Source of the DNA: Excoecaria cochinchinensis
Lineage: Eukaryota > Streptophyta > Magnoliopsida > Malpighiales > Euphorbiaceae
Assembly (NCBI GenBank): GCA_947683425.1
Contig: CANTUQ010000158.1
Coordinates: 2,294,001-2,358,000 of the forward strand
Length of the DNA stretch: 64,000 nt
Direction of reading: 5' to 3'
Shown here: piece by piece, positions 11,809-25,143 of the stretch
Layout: each line of letters begins with the position of its first letter
Numbering within the stretch: position 1 is the stretch's first letter
Translations under genes and position numbers: made by a program
Notes under the pieces: generated by a model
Seen by the model: the letters and a program-made list of their open reading frames with translations, nothing else
Told to the model about the DNA's origin: nothing
Databases searched by the model: none

Positions 11809-13603
11809 TTTAACGGCCAAAAAATTGTGATTTTCATGAATAGTGATTTTTGATCTAGGAATAGTGACACCGGAGTGAATAATACCTCCCAAAGTCGAAA
11901 AATATTTGATTTGATCACTGGAAAGAGGTCACCAAGAGTCCGAATATGAAATTTGGGGTCAAATGGAGGTTAAATCGGCCTTAAAAATGCAAAAATAGGT
12001 AAACAAATTGATTTTAGGCATAAGGGGTTGAGGGATGGGCGTCCCTAGTGAGGGACGGCCGTCGGTCAGCTCTGATGGGCAAAAATTAACCCGATTTGAT
12101 CAATTTTGACCAAATTTGACCGGACCATAACTTGAGGTGTAGACCTCAGAAAAATAATAAAAAAATATGGGCGTACTTGTATGAATGAGTAGAATCTAAT
12201 GGTGTTGAAAAATTAATACTTTGATGACACTGGAAATTCGGCTATCGGATAGGTAAAAAATTATCGGACCGAGAAATAATATCTGATTGACTCGAAAATA
12301 TTCGTGGAGCCTAATGAATATATTTTGAGAATTATGGGAATATTTCTGTGAGGTTTTGAGCTAGAAAAGTGTGAAAAATTAATTTGGGGCAAATAATGGC
12401 TAATTAATGGATTTGGGCTTGGCCCATTTGTAAAGCACTTGAATGGCCAATTGGAGGGCCTATAAATAGAGCAAAATATATGCTCTTCTCCAGAATTTTC
12501 TAGCAGTTCTCCCCCTCCTCTCTTCCCCCTCTTTGACCGTGGCTTCCCTTTCTCCTCACTTTCATCATTTCTTCTTCACTTTTCTCTCAACCCTTCTCTT
12601 AATCTAAGCCTTTTAAGTGATAATCAGCCCCCTATTAATGTTCAGTGCAGCCCCAAGTCTTATAGTTTGGTGGATTTTATGGATGAAATCAAGGGATTAG
12701 GATTTGGGCGAAAATTCAAGGTAAGGGAAATTAGTGTTTTTAATTCAATTTATGGGCTCAAATGATTATATTAGGATGTTTTTAGAGTTATTATGTTCAT
12801 TTATACTAGGGTCGAAAGTGAATGGAAATGTGTAATGTATCAAAAGTATGTTAATTAGCATAAGTGAATAAGAGTAATTAATGTAACAAAAATGTTATAA
12901 CTGGCATAAATGAAACAAGTGAATGAATGTGTAGTTAATCTTTGGATTTAATTGCATTATTGAATTAAATGTGCTGATTGGAGGATTAAATTGTGCATTG
13001 TATGTTAAATAAAGAAATAAGGTAGTTATACCATTACTTGATGGAAATGTATAGTTAAATAAAAATTTAAGGATTTTATAGGAATACGGTTCTAGTATAA
13101 CTGATTGTCTATATTGTAATTTAATTTATAACATAGTTTATAATCGTGTCTAACTAAAATATCGAATTTAATGTTAGTACAACAATAATTGAATAAATGT
13201 GACAAAGATGTTATTGTAATGGCATAATTGTAAATACTTGTAAAAGAAAGATAAAACTATAAGTTGAAGGGAATGGTAGGGACTAGAGTGTATTTTAATC
13301 ATGTTAGTGTAAAAAGGAAAGTTAATAAGCAGTTAGATTACGAATATGGTAATTTAGTTGAATTAAAGGAATAATTTGGATTAAATAAGTAATGTACATT
13401 TGAGAAGACAAATAAAATTAATGACGATAATAGAGTTTTGATGAGGAAGTAAATATAGCAGGTTGTAAGATTTGTGTGAGGGAATTGAAAATATATGTAT
13501 AGTTATATTATATGCATGTATATGTAAATTAGTATAATGTTAAGTATGCATGAATGTGATAAATTAATTGATAAAGTATAGATTATGTATGCATGGAATA
13601 AAG
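11809..13603 (+). mobile_element. Long chromoviral LTR (rightward), 5' part
   Basis: It begins TTTAACGGCC (decayed TGTAACGGCC). It matches, in opposite orientation, the end of the LTR at 18707: AATAGTGACACC, AAATTTGGGGTCAAA and GACCGGACCATA blocks. It has a CpG patch with GAGGGACGGCCGTCGGTC (about 12048), a TATA box at 12461-12468, a pyrimidine-rich start region and a strong splice-donor match AAG/GTAAGG at 12721. It stops at 13603, where the leftward element inserts; the rest is not identifiable in the window. Confidence 0.7.
12461..12468 (+). promoter_or_regulatory. TATA box of the long LTR
   Basis: CCTATAAATAGAGC, followed 30-60 bp later by a CT-rich tract (TTCTCCCCCTCCTCTCTTCC). This looks like a normal plant core promoter, placed about 650 bp into the LTR. 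Confidence 0.6.
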
Positions 13604-13642
13604 TGTAACACCTTATCTCTTCCATACACTATATACATAACA

Positions 13643-14078
13643 GGGTCAATTTCACTCATGGTCACTCAACTTATCACTTATCGCGCAAAAGTAATCGACT
13701 TTTTTTTTCTTACTTAAATGTCACTGAACTTTTAACATTATTGCACAAAAGTCATGTTGACCGGAATCCGGCGACGACCCTTGCCGGATTGATGACTTTT
13801 TTGCAAAAATATTAAAAGTTCAGTAACATTTAAGTTGAAAAGAAAAAAGTTAATTACTTTTGCGAGATAAATGATAAGTCTAGTGACCGTGAATGAAATT
13901 AATTTAAATGTAGTATTTGTTGAACTTATCAATCCGGCAAGAGTCGTCGCCGGATTCCGGTCAACATGACTTTTGTGCAACAATGTTAAAAGTTCAGTTA
14001 CATTTAAGTAAGAAAAAAAAAGTCGGTTACTTTTGCGCGATAAGTGATAAGTTGAGTGACCATGAGTGAAATCAACCC
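13643..14078. mobile_element. Mutator-like MITE, 436 bp, 10-bp TSD
   Basis: Termini are GGGTCAATTTCACTC and, inverted, GGGTTGATTTCACTC. The flanks ATACATAACA at 13633-13642 and 14079-14088 are identical, and the sister LTR at 19466 lacks the insert, giving an empty site. A 9-10-bp duplication fits Mutator-type transposition. No transposase is encoded. The arms pair over more than 150 bp. An extra copy of the right terminus lies inside at about 13797-13903 (see findings). Confidence 0.9.
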
Positions 14079-14461
14079 ATACATAACATTGCTTATACTA
14101 TTCTCATGGTTGCTTAATTACTGTCTAATTGATACTTATGGTCAACATGGTAATTTTTTTTTTCTTTTTTTTTCTACTTATTCTTTTGTACTGTTATATC
14201 ACTAGCAAACTACAATCAATGTAGTCCAACCATTACATTTAACATATCATGTCATTTAATAATCCTTTATAACATTCATCATGTCAATAATACACAGTAC
14301 AAAATCAACTCTAAACTAATACATATACATGCTACTAATGATAACAAACATACTCTTTTTAGCTTCAGTGCGGAGGTCCGATCTGATCTCGCATCTTATA
14401 GCCCGCCTGCTCCTTAAACGTCCCACTTGGTACCTACACACAGTTAGATAAACTACTTGCT

Positions 14462-14478
14462 GAGCATTAAAAATGCTC
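14462..14478 (-). other. LTR hairpin, GAGCATT stem variant
   Basis: GAGCATTAAAAATGCTC forms a perfect 7-bp stem. The sister LTR has the site near 19907-19923 with one arm decayed, and the LTR at 35320 has GGGCATTTTAATGCTC near 40287-40302. It occupies the same relative position as CTAAGCG..CGCTTAG in the other chromoviral LTRs. Confidence 0.55.
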
Positions 14479-17400
14479 TGTAGTGATTACGAATCTAACA
14501 ATTTCCAACTCTATCTTAGACATACGTATACATACATCACATTCATGAACATCACTTTAACCCTCACTTTTAGGCTTACCAATGTCATCTTGCTATTTAG
14601 TCTTTCACTATTCTTTAATTACGACTTTACACTATTTCTTTTTATTTTTCACTCTTAACTTATTATCTCTCTTGTAACAAATACACTTTGGCCCCTTTTA
14701 AACTTATTATTTGCCTTATTACTCTTCTAATCCTCAGATTAACATTGTTCTCTAATCTTATCATCTAACTTCTCTGCTTTTCATTTAACTTTAACTTCAT
14801 TTTTTATAACTAATCATTCTATTTCTTTAACTTCTCTATCTCTACGTTTATACCTTTCGCTTCATTTACTTTAATCAGTATCTTTCTCAATACAGTGCAT
14901 TTTACATCTATATTACGTTTACTCTCATACACTTACTCTATTTACTCCATTTCTCTTTGTTTCACTTCATATACTTCTATAGTGCATTTTACTTTACTTA
15001 ATTGCTTAATTTGATTTAGGCCACTTACTAAACCTCAGTCAGTATCATTGTACACTTATTGACTCATTTGATATATAAATTACGGTTTAGTCCTCAAATT
15101 ATTGCTTTGATGTCTCTTTTTCATATTAGGCCCTAATAAGCCCTTACATTATAATTAGATCAATTCATCTCTCATTTGATTATTTTATTCATTAAATTTA
15201 CTCTTTAACATAATTGCTCCTTTTTATACTCTAATTACGATTTTTCCCGCCATTAGTCACTCACTTACTATCGTGTCATTAATTCATTTATGTCATATAA
15301 TTACACACTATTTTCACATCACTGTTCAATTATTCTATTAGGTGCCATCAATATGGCAAACTTTTTCTTTAGTCATTAATCTGTCAATTAATTACAATTT
15401 TCCCATTCTTACAACATAATTACGATTTTGACACTAGGTTATTTCTCTTTTCATCTTATATCATTTTTTGGCTTACAAATTACAAATTGGTCCTTAATTT
15501 AACATTTTCAAGCCAAATTACATTTTAGTCCTCACTTTGCAATTTTTTCATACCAGTCATTTTAATTTCATTTTCTTTTATATATCACTTATTAACTTAC
15601 TTTCACACATCACTACAGTTTTGCCCCTAAACTTTTATCAATTTACCATATTACACTTCTTTTAGCGATTAATAACAAATTTGTGATATTTTAGCCATAT
15701 TTCCACTTTTATTCACTTCTTAACTTATAATTTACCAATTAGTCTCTCAACTAATTATTTTTATTGTAATATACATTTTGGTCCTTAAACTTTTATTTTC
15801 TTTCATATGAGTCCTTTCTTACTCAAATTATCATTTTCATTTCCTTTTTACATTTCCATGTCATTTGACTATTATTATCTATTTAACTTATTCTTTGGGT
15901 AAATTTCATTTTTCACCCTAAACTTTTCATTTCTTTCAATTAAGTCCTTTTTCATTTAAACACTCATTTCCACTCTTACTTTTTTACAATTTTATATCAC
16001 TTTTACAATTATGCCCCTAGTACAATTCCGACAGAAAATCTGCAGACTTGATATACGGGACATGGACCCCAAAGGTCCACTACACTATAGGAGGGAATGA
16101 CCTCGAAGGATCACTCCAACACTATCACAGAACAAAACACAGAATATAGAACGAATCTATGCACGATGGGAGACCATCGCGAATCTGCCATAGTAAAGCA
16201 AGTCGTCATGACTTACACTGCTGTATGGGTGTCCCTATGGCTAGCCACACATGTCTTGAACTAGATTTAGACCGCCAGACACTACTAAGGGCAATACTTT
16301 TCAAAAGACTTTCAAATCCACTTTTCATACCTAACACTTCCATTTACATTTACATTTCATTTCCACTTCAGTTCACTAATTACTCAACATTTTCATCAAT
16401 GTTGTACATTTCATATTATATACTTATTTTACGTAATAAGTATGCTTAGTCCAATAAGTGGCTATAAGTTCATTTCAAGTAACTTTCATTCTTCTCTCAT
16501 CATTTATACTTCAATTATTCATTTAAACAAAAACAATTTCAATAAACATATAATTTTAATCATTTCAATAATTGTCAATATTTCCCACCATGCACATAAT
16601 GGGAAAACATTCTCAAAAAGACTTAAATAATTTCTTATAATTTGAATTAACTTTCTATACTTTCAAATCATATAGATATTCATTTTACAGTTTTATTATC
16701 ATTAATTGGACTAATTACATTTTTTATTCATTATATCAATTATTCTATTTTTATGTAATTCTTTTCATTAGACTTTCTTTTTCTCTTCTAATTCACTCAT
16801 TTATCTAACTTATCACTCACATATCATATATATCATATAATCTCTCACATTTTCCTTACTAAGCCATTCGGCCACCACTAATATTATACCCTAACATTTT
16901 ACTTTTCATCCATTCATCACTCAAGCTACTAGATTGAGCTCCAATTCACATATTTATACCATTTAATTTCACTTAATCACTAAGTATACTATAAATATAC
17001 CTAAGCATACCATTATAGTTCACTATGTCCAAGACTTACACTTGGTTTTCTTTCAAGTTAATCATCCTAATTAACATATTTAACCTCCTTAACCTCACTT
17101 ATCAGTTTAATTACAATTATACATGCAATTTACACACAATCACAATTCACACATAATACAAAACCATAATTTTCATATGGAAATACTTAGATTAGGTAAT
17201 AACAAACCACATATCCGTGCTCTAGACTTCATCACCTCCATAATTCTTGTCCTTGACCTTTGAAATAATTTTTCCCCTTAATTTCCTCATCCATGGCTGA
17301 ATACACAAGACAATAAAACATTAATCAATTTCTTCCTTTTATGCAATATAACTTCATAAACACTCTTGATACACCTTAATCTATTATCTAAAACGAAGAA

Positions 17401-17677
17401 ATCATATTAAACTAACTTATTTCTATTATCTCCATTTGAAGACATAAGCTTAAATCCTTGCTTTTCCTTGCTTTTAATCCATCAAATGGATGCTAAAGGT
17501 TACTATAATCTCATAGAGGGGCTGAATTACATTTAGGGTGCTAAAATTTAGAGAGAAATCAAGAAAAGATTTAAGAAATTGGGAGAGAGGAGGAGGAAGA
17601 GGACTTAGGCCATCAAGAGGGAGAGAAGAGCTGGAGGAGATAAGGATAACTTAACCACCAATCTGCCATTTAAGTGC

Positions 17678-17684
17678 TTTTATA
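17678..17684 (-). promoter_or_regulatory. Candidate TATA box of the 3' LTR
   Basis: CCACTATAAAAGCAC on the minus strand, about 1.0 kb inside the LTR and roughly 680 bp downstream of the GC-rich patch at 18365-18475. A purine-rich plus strand (CT-rich in transcription sense) follows at 17577-17640. Confidence 0.45.
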
Positions 17685-18707
17685 GTGGACCAAAATGGTT
17701 CAACCAATGGTCTAACCTATCAAACCCAATTTACCTAATTTAACCCCACTTGACAATTTCCTATGGTTTTCTCATTTCCCAACTCTAATTCTTTCCAAAT
17801 TTGATTTAATAATTCATACTTTGTGAAAACTAGGCTATACACAAAATTTCACTTCAATCAGAGTCCGTTTCCAGTCCGGTTCAATCAAACCAGTTCGATC
17901 AATAAATTTTCAGTGTCCTCAAAAAATTTCCTTTTCATTACCAAAAATTCCTACATATGACTTAGAGTCCATCTGGCAATTTTCATTAATTTTGGAAATC
18001 ATTTGCTATTTTTAAAACCTTGGTTAAACCTCCGGTCAACCTGAGTACTATTTAAAATAAAACCATATATTTTTCTTACTTTCTAAGTGTAACTCCTCAT
18101 AAAAATTACTCCATAATGCTTAACATATATTCATTAGAGTCCAATAATATTTTTGGATCAATCAGAAACCATTTCTTAGTCCGGTAATTATTTATCACTT
18201 CTATACTTTAATTTTCTTGTGTTGCCAAAATTAAATCTTTCATTACCATATGATTCTACTCATCAATACGAGTGCATCCATATTTTCATATCATTTGTCG
18301 GAGGTCCATAGCTCAAGATATGGTCCGGTCAATCTCGAGTCAGAATTGGTCAAACACGACTAAAGAAAACTTTCAGACGACCGTCTGAAGCTAAAAGCAG
18401 CCTAGCCGTCCCTCATGATCGATGGTATGGCTATCTGTCGCCCCATAGATGCCCCTCTATCAACATAAATGACCGTTTGTCAAGGATAGATGCCCCAAAA
18501 CCCCCCATTTTTCACCTGTTTCACACTTTTCGGACCCTATTTCACCTCTGTTTGACCTCAAATTTCACATTTGGGCTCCCGTTGATATGCTATATCCAAT
18601 TATCTAATAAAATATATTTTGACTCCAGGAAGTGCTATTCACCTTGGTGTCACTATTCACTATCGAGAAATGCTATTTACAGCTAACCCAGTATTGGGGC
18701 CGTTACA

Positions 18708-19465
18708 AATCTCCCCCGCTAATAAAATTTCATCCTCGAAATTTGCTTACATTGGATAGTCTATCTACTATATTCCATATCATTATCATCCGCATTCATT
18801 CCTATTACTTCAATATAGTCATATAACACTAACATTCTACACTTATAACCTATACACTTCACTCGTTTCAATATACCTTCCTTTTCTATACTTTTCCATT
18901 TTATTTACTTAAGTCTCCATTTTCCTTGTTCCCAAATGCTACTGTCCAAAAACAACGGTAGCCTACTTTCGGAATCGACAACATTGCTATCTAAATAGCA
19001 AGTCGTCTCACTCAAATCAACATCAACTATTATTGTCACAATATGCCACCTTGCATCATTATCACACAATCTAAATCATTCCTAATAGCATCATTTTATA
19101 TTAGAAAAAATCTTTCTCTAAAGGTAAGAATCTCTAAAATTTGAGTTACAGATCATTTACATTCTAGCACTATCATGTCCTTAATGTCATTTTCAATCCA
19201 TCCTTTAATATGACATCAAATTCTCGAAAAAATAACTCAACCAATTTGGCTAAGAATACACATCCTTGTGCACTATCGGCAAAATCTCAATATACGATAT
19301 TCACTATAACACTATGATCTCGAGGATTTCTTATTAAAACATCCTAGTCTAACTATGCATCCTTCAGATCCTTTTTCCTTAAATGGCATGTATATGAACT
19401 TAATCCAATCAATTAACACCACTCCGATCTTAAAATCGCTTAAACCCACTCTGATACTAGTAAAA
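18708..19465 (-). mobile_element. Short non-coding internal region with purine tract and primer site
   Basis: Beside the 3' LTR, CTCCCCCGCT and CATCCTCGAAATTT are the reverse complement of a chromoviral polypurine region (18708-18750). At the other end ACTCTGATACTA (19448-19459) is a one-base variant of the tRNA-Met primer site in reverse complement. Only about 700 bp lie between, with no ORF over 60 codons and no recognisable Gag or Pol motif. The element is therefore non-autonomous, of the large-retrotransposon-derivative type. Confidence 0.75.
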
Positions 19466-21731
19466 TGTAATACCCTTATCGCTTCCATACATTACATACA
19501 TGACATTGCCTATACTATCCTCATGGTTGATTAATTATTGTCTAATTGATACTTGTGGTTAATATGGTAAAAAAAAATATTCTTTTTTTTTTCTACTTAT
19601 TCTTTTATACTATAATATCATTAGCATACTACAATCAGTGCATATTATATCATTAGCATACAACAATCAATGTAGTCCAACCATTACATTTAACATATAA
19701 TGTCATTCAATAATCCTTTATAACATTCATAATGTCAATAATACACACTACAAAATCAACTCTAAACTGTTACATATACATGCCACTAACGATAACAGAA
19801 TACTTTTCTTAGCTTCAGTCCGTAGGTCCAATCTTATCTCGAACCTGATAGCACGCCTGCTCCTCAGACATCCCACTCAGTACCTGCACGCAATTAGATA
19901 AACTACGTGCTTAACATTAAAAATGCTCAGTGGTGATTACGAATCTAAAAATTTCCTAGTCTATCTTAGACATACGTATACATACATACACATTAATGCA
20001 CATCACTTTAACCCTCACTTTTAGGCTTTCCAATGTCATCTTACTATTTAGTCTTTCACTATTCTTTAATTATGACTTTACACTATTTCATTTTATTTTT
20101 CACTCTTGACTTATTATCTCTCTTGTAATATATACACTTTGGTCCCTTGTAAACTTATTCTTTGCCTTATTACTCTTCTAATCCTCAGATTAACATTGTT
20201 CACTTATCTTATCATCTAACTTCTCTACTTTTCTTTTAACTTTAACTTCATTTCTTAAAACTAATCATTCTATTTCTTTAACTTCTCTATCTCTACATTT
20301 ATACCTTTCACTTCATTTACCTTCATCAGTACTTTTTTCAATACAGTGCGTTTTACTTCTATATTACGTTTACTCTCATACACTCACTCTATTTACTCCA
20401 TTTCTCTTCGTTTCACTTCATATACTTCTATAGTGCATTTTACTTTACTTAATTCCTTAATTTCATTTAGGTCACTTACTAAACCTTAATCATTATCATT
20501 GTACACTTATTTACTCATTTGATATATAAATTACGGTTTAGTCCTCAAATTATTGCTTTGATGTCTCTTTTTTATATTAGGCCCTAATAAGCCCTTACAT
20601 TACAATTAGATCAATTTATCTCCCATTTGATTATTTTATTCATTAAATTTATTCTTTAACATAATTGCTCCTTTTTATACTCTATTTACGATTTTGCCCT
20701 CCATTAGTCACTCACTTACTATCGTGGCATTATTTCATTTATGTCATATAATTACACACTATTTTCACTTCACTTTTAAATTATTCTATTAGGTGCCATA
20801 AATATAGCAAACTTTTGCTTTAGTCCCTAATTTCAATTATTTCTCTTTTCATCTTAAATCATTATTTGGCTTACAGATTACATATTGGTCCTTAATTTAA
20901 TATTTTCAAGCTAAATTACATTTTAGTCCTCACACTTTGTAATTTTTGCATACCTATCATTTTAATTTCATTTTTCTTTTATATATCACTTATTAACTTA
21001 CTTTCACCCATCACTACAATTTTGCCCCTAAACTTTTATCAACTTACCATATTACCCTTCTTTTAGCGATTAATTACAATTTGGTCATATTTTAGCCATA
21101 TTTCCACTTTTGTTCACTTCTTAACTTACAATTTACCAAATAGTCTCTCAACTAATTGTTTTTATGGTAAATTGCATTTTTGTCCTTAAACTTTTATTTT
21201 CTTTCATATGAGTCATTTCTTACTTATATTACCATTTTCATTTCACTTTTTACATTTTCTTGTCATTTGACTATTATTATTTATTTAGATTATCCTTTGG
21301 TTAAATTTCCTTTTTCACCATAAACTTTTTATTTCTTTGAATTAAGTCTTTTTTTATTTAAACACTCATTTCCATTTTTACTTTTTTTTACAATTTCATA
21401 TCACTTTTATAATTATTTTGCTAGTACCATCCCGATAAAAAATCTACAGACTTGATATAGGGGACGTGAACCCCAAGGGTCTACTACACTATAGTAGGGA
21501 ATGACCCTGATGGATCACTCCAACACTATTAAAGAACAAAACACCGAACATAGAATGAATCTATGAACTATAGGAGATGAGACGTGGGCCGAACCCCGGT
21601 GACCCCGAAGACCGACTTTTAGGGCATTCAAGAGAGGTTCAGAAGACCCATAAAGATTACGAGGGCATCTATTTTGGGCAACAAGAGTTATTTTGGAGTT
21701 GCCACCTAACAAAACATTAGGAAAGTTCGTC

Positions 21732-22071
21732 TACCAGCTTTGAGTCATTCCAAAGGTTGAAACTTTTGTGGCTCCAAAATTTCTCCCATCTATTACCACC
21801 GAGACTCGAGCCCCTATGATTACCCCCTCTCATAACATTGTCCCCTCCTTTGAGGATTACAAGCTGCTCGTTATTAATAGGATCCTGGACTTGACCTTTC
21901 AGGGTTTGGCAATCGTCCATCAGATATCTAGCGTGCTGATGATGATTCAGTTGCCCCAGATCTTTAGCTGGCCTAGCCAACCATGATCGCGAGTTTTCCT
22001 TCAATGCTTGAGGTAAAGATCTGCGTAAGCCAAAATAATATTTCTAGGTTGTTCTAGTCGCTGATACTTCT
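21732..22071 (-). pseudogene. Decayed Tat gag, C-terminal remnant
   Basis: Read leftward, a 95-codon frame (22004-21717) contains LNHHQHARYLMDDCQTLKGQ. This lines up with FHQHSGHVTDKCKALWHA in the Gag C-terminus at 50085-50145, the H..GH...C..L region before protease. The frame runs into LTR sequence at 21731, so the 3' end was lost by deletion. A stop lies just before the chromovirus insertion. Confidence 0.6.
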
Positions 22072-22794
22072 TGTAACAACCCGAAATAGGCCTAGTCGAA
22101 ATCTGTGTGGTATGTCAGAATATTTAGAGCATATCAGTAATTTTAGTAAAAGAAAATTTGGATAATAAGGACTTTATTACAAAGAATTAATTTAGTTAAG
22201 TTAATTGAAGGAATTATATGGTATACATGTGATGTATGGATGTAGGGTACTTTTGTTGTGGGATAATCTAGTAGTATTTGTGTATGGTAACTTGGATGTA
22301 AAAGTGATTTCTTGGAGATTATATGGTGTGAGTAAAGGTTGGTGCCTTGGATATTAGTCAAAGATGAGAGAAAAAGGGACCATTGGGAGTGTTTCACATC
22401 ATCACTTTGGATCATGTTTTTGAGTCAAATATTGTTGTTGTTTGTGAGTTTTGGTATATGAAAATGCATGAGTATAACTGATTTGTGTACATGATTTGTG
22501 ATGAGATAGTTACAGTGGTTGGCATGTTGATTTAGAGTGTATATGCAGGAATATATGATGAATTTCTGGGTTTGTGCAACCTTAATATATATTGCTTTGA
22601 TTTGTTTAATTATTGTGTAAGTGAGTTATGTTGTTATAAGCATTATAAGTGTAGCATGGATATGAGTTCATTATGGTATATGCTAAGGATATGATTAAAG
22701 GAATGAATGATTATGTATGATTATTTAGGGTTGTGATGGTTTGGGAAGGCTTGAATATATGTTTGGGTGCTGTGGAATTGGAATTTCACATAGG

Positions 22795-23055
22795 TCACGG
22801 TGACAACCAGTTTTGTTGCCACCGTGATGTATGTTAAGATTGCAGTCGCCCACGTGTATTTGGTATGTCACGGTGACAACCACTTTGATTGCCATCATGA
22901 GGTACCCAGTTTTGCTTTCTATTTTTGAGTTTTGAGGTATGTCACGGTCACAACCACTTTGATTGCCACCGTGAGGTACCTCAGTATTGCATTATGTTTT
23001 ATTTGTTATGCATGTCACGGTCACAACCATTTGGTTGCCATCGTGAGGTATCTTC
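22795..23055. repeat. Four diverged CACGGTGACAACC/CACCGTGAGGTA repeats
   Basis: Units of roughly 70-90 bp each pair GTCACGGTGACAACCA with TTGCCACCGTGAGGTA, so every unit is an imperfect inverted repeat with the CACGGTGNC core. The 3' LTR has the same array at 29413-29680. This LTR type has the array where others have TCGCGA or CACGTC palindromes. Confidence 0.8.
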
Positions 23056-23866
23056 AACATGTAATTTTTCTCTTTTTTTTGCATTCCCAAATGTTAATTA
23101 TGAGGATTATTGACTTTCATAATAGGTTTAACATATCTAAATAAGTTTTCATAGCATGATAAATAGTATATGTATATTAGTTATTCATTTGAGAGTTGTA
23201 TGTTTATTATACATGTAAATGATTTACATGACTTTACTTATGATCTATATACATGTGTGGTTAAGTTACATGAATACTTTGGTAGTTTGTACCTCTATAT
23301 TGAAAGGAGTTATATATATGTATTTATTGTAGTATAAATGCAATTTGAGCTTGGTAGTCATAGTTAGTTGATAGGTAAGCGCTTATCTAGGGTCAGAGTG
23401 TGAGTGCAGCTGCTAGATCTTATTTGCTACATTTGGGCCCCGTTTGGGTTATATTAGATGTATGAGGCCTCGGTCTCCGGTATACCTTCGAGTATACATG
23501 ATTATAAAATGTTTTGAGACTCATGTCTCCATATGCTTGGGATACTGTGTCCTATCAGTATTATTAGTACTCGTATCCACTAGTTAGCGAGTAATCAGGC
23601 TATTACTTGAAGTTATTATACGAGCTTAATTTATGCACCCATTATTTATATGAAATGAATATATGTTACATGTATATGTATATACGTTATGACGTGATGA
23701 GATGTAATACATGTATTCGAATATGAATGGTTATTCTTCCAATATACTTGAGTAAGATGAACAATTGTTATATGCATGAGTACTATATGTTTTTATGCTT
23801 TGTTATTATTAAGTTTATATATATGTTATTGTGACTATATGTACATGCATGTGTTGTTCCTCCCCA

Positions 23867-23903
23867 CTAAGCGTTATCGCTTAGCACGGGTTCTTTTCCC
23901 GTG
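23867..23903 (+). other. LTR hairpin module, 5' LTR copy
   Basis: CTAAGCGTTATCGCTTAG (7-bp stem) is followed at once by CACGGGTTCTTTTCCCGTG (6-bp stem), 330-365 bp before the LTR end. Copy in the 3' LTR: 30492-30527. Confidence 0.65.
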
Positions 23904-24236
23904 TAGGTGGTAGGTTCTTTTTGGGAGTCAGAAATCTGCAGCTCGGCCACTAGAAGTATAGAATTGGAGTTATTTTGTTTTCCGCTGTATTTTTGTAAAT
24001 GGAGTATGATTTTGGAAATGTAATTTTTGTAAAGGATTATTTTGTATATATATTTATTAACAAATCCCTTTTTGTAAAATGTTATGATAATATTATTATA
24101 TGTATATGGATTTGGTATATTTTGATTAAATGTACTTGTTTCTTAACATGTCTTAAGTATATGTATGCGTTTTAGTGATTTGTACGCGTGGCGCCCCGAC
24201 ATCCTTCCAATGGGGGTATCGGGGTGTTACATTTAG

Positions 24237-24248
24237 TGGTATCAGAGC
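24237..24248 (+). other. Primer binding site, tRNA-iMet
   Basis: TGGTATCAGAGC, five bases after the LTR end TTACA. This is the standard primer site of plant chromoviruses and many Copia elements. Confidence 0.95.
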
Positions 24249-24382
24249 ATTAGTTTAGTCGGTTCTGGTCCTATATGATTTGTTGAGTATAGAGTCTTTG
24301 CATGAGAGTCTATCTAGAGTTGTGGCCTAATACAGATGTTGTTTTGTGTAGTGTCTAGATAGAGTCGGATCCAAGTGAGTGA

Positions 24383-25143
24383 ATGGGCGACACGAGGGAA
24401 AGTGTAAATCCGGTTGGGAGTAATCCGGTCGGTCAAGATAGGCCTGCACGTGAGCGTGCACCAGTAGAAGGTCCGGGTTTCGATCCGGCATTGGTACAAG
24501 GTTTGCTACAAGTGGTAGATAGATGACTGCTCCTAAGGCTCCTTCTAAGCTTATAAGGAAAAGGGGAGCAGAAGAATTCTATGGAACCTCTTTGGACGAG
24601 TCGAATGTAGCGGAATTTTGGTTGAAGAGAACAGATAGGATTTTACAAGAGATAGCTTGCCCTCTGCATCAACAAGTTACTTGTGCTGTATCGCTATTGC
24701 AGGGATCAGCGTATGATTGGTGGAACCTTGTGCTCTTCAGTCCCCAGAGACCAGCTGAATTGACATGGGAATTCTTCGTGTCAGAGTTTGAGCAGAAATA
24801 TGTGACCAAGGCCTACCGAGAGGCAAAGTGGAATGAATTCATCAATTTAAAACAGAGGAACCTATCGGTCAGCGAGTACGAGAAAGAGTTTAGTCGATTA
24901 ACCAAGTATGTGCCCAAACTGCTGTTGAAGGAAGACTTTAAGTGCCAGCATTTTCAAGGAGGATTAAGGGAAGTCATTAGAGGTCCACTATCAGCAATGG
25001 TGGTTATGCATCCGGTTGGCTACTGTCAGTTAGTAGTTGTAGCAATTAAATTGGAAGAATCAAAGTTGTCAAAGCAAAAAATAGAGCAGAAAAAAAGAGC
25101 CTTTGATGGTGGAGCCGCTAGCAATAAGAAGTCTAAGGGTGCT
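24383..25143 (+). pseudogene. gag: Chromoviral gag, N-terminal part (frameshifted)
   Basis: Frame 1 starts ATGGGCGACACG at 24383 and runs 46 codons (MGDTRESVNPVG...) before a shift. The main frame is open from 24523 and contains the retrotransposon Gag capsid core: FYGTSLDESNVAEFWLKRTD, an SLLQGSAYDWW block and WEFFVSEFEQKYVTKAYREA. It ends in a basic stretch (QKIEQKKRAF, NKKSKGA) at the junction with the nested LTR. Gag would assemble virus-like particles in the cytoplasm. The shift near 24520 separates the N-terminal peptide from the core, so the frame is broken, although initiation at 24523 would still give the core. Confidence 0.8.

Larger units (their letters stand above)
13604..18707 (-). 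mobile_element. 3' LTR of a leftward non-autonomous chromovirus
   Basis: Boundaries are TGTAACACC at 13604 and GCCGTTACA at 18707, next to a reverse-complement purine tract. Without the MITE at 13643-14078 it is about 4.66 kb. It aligns with 19466-21577, 35100-35319 and 40605-41091, which are three pieces of the 5' LTR. Contents: hairpin GAGCATTAAAAATGCTC (14462-14478), TATA box (17678-17684, minus) and a patch of GC-rich partial palindromes (18365-18475). No ORF of note. Confidence 0.8.
22072..24231 (+). mobile_element. 5' LTR of the gag-only chromovirus, promoter deleted
   Basis: It starts TGTAACAACCCG and ends ATCGGGGTGTTACA. It is nearly identical to the 3' LTR but about 430 bp shorter: sequence matching 28580-29003, including the CT-rich leader and splice-donor motif, is missing at about 22393. 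It retains the CACGGTGACAACC repeats (22795-23055) and the hairpins (23867-23903). Confidence 0.9.
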
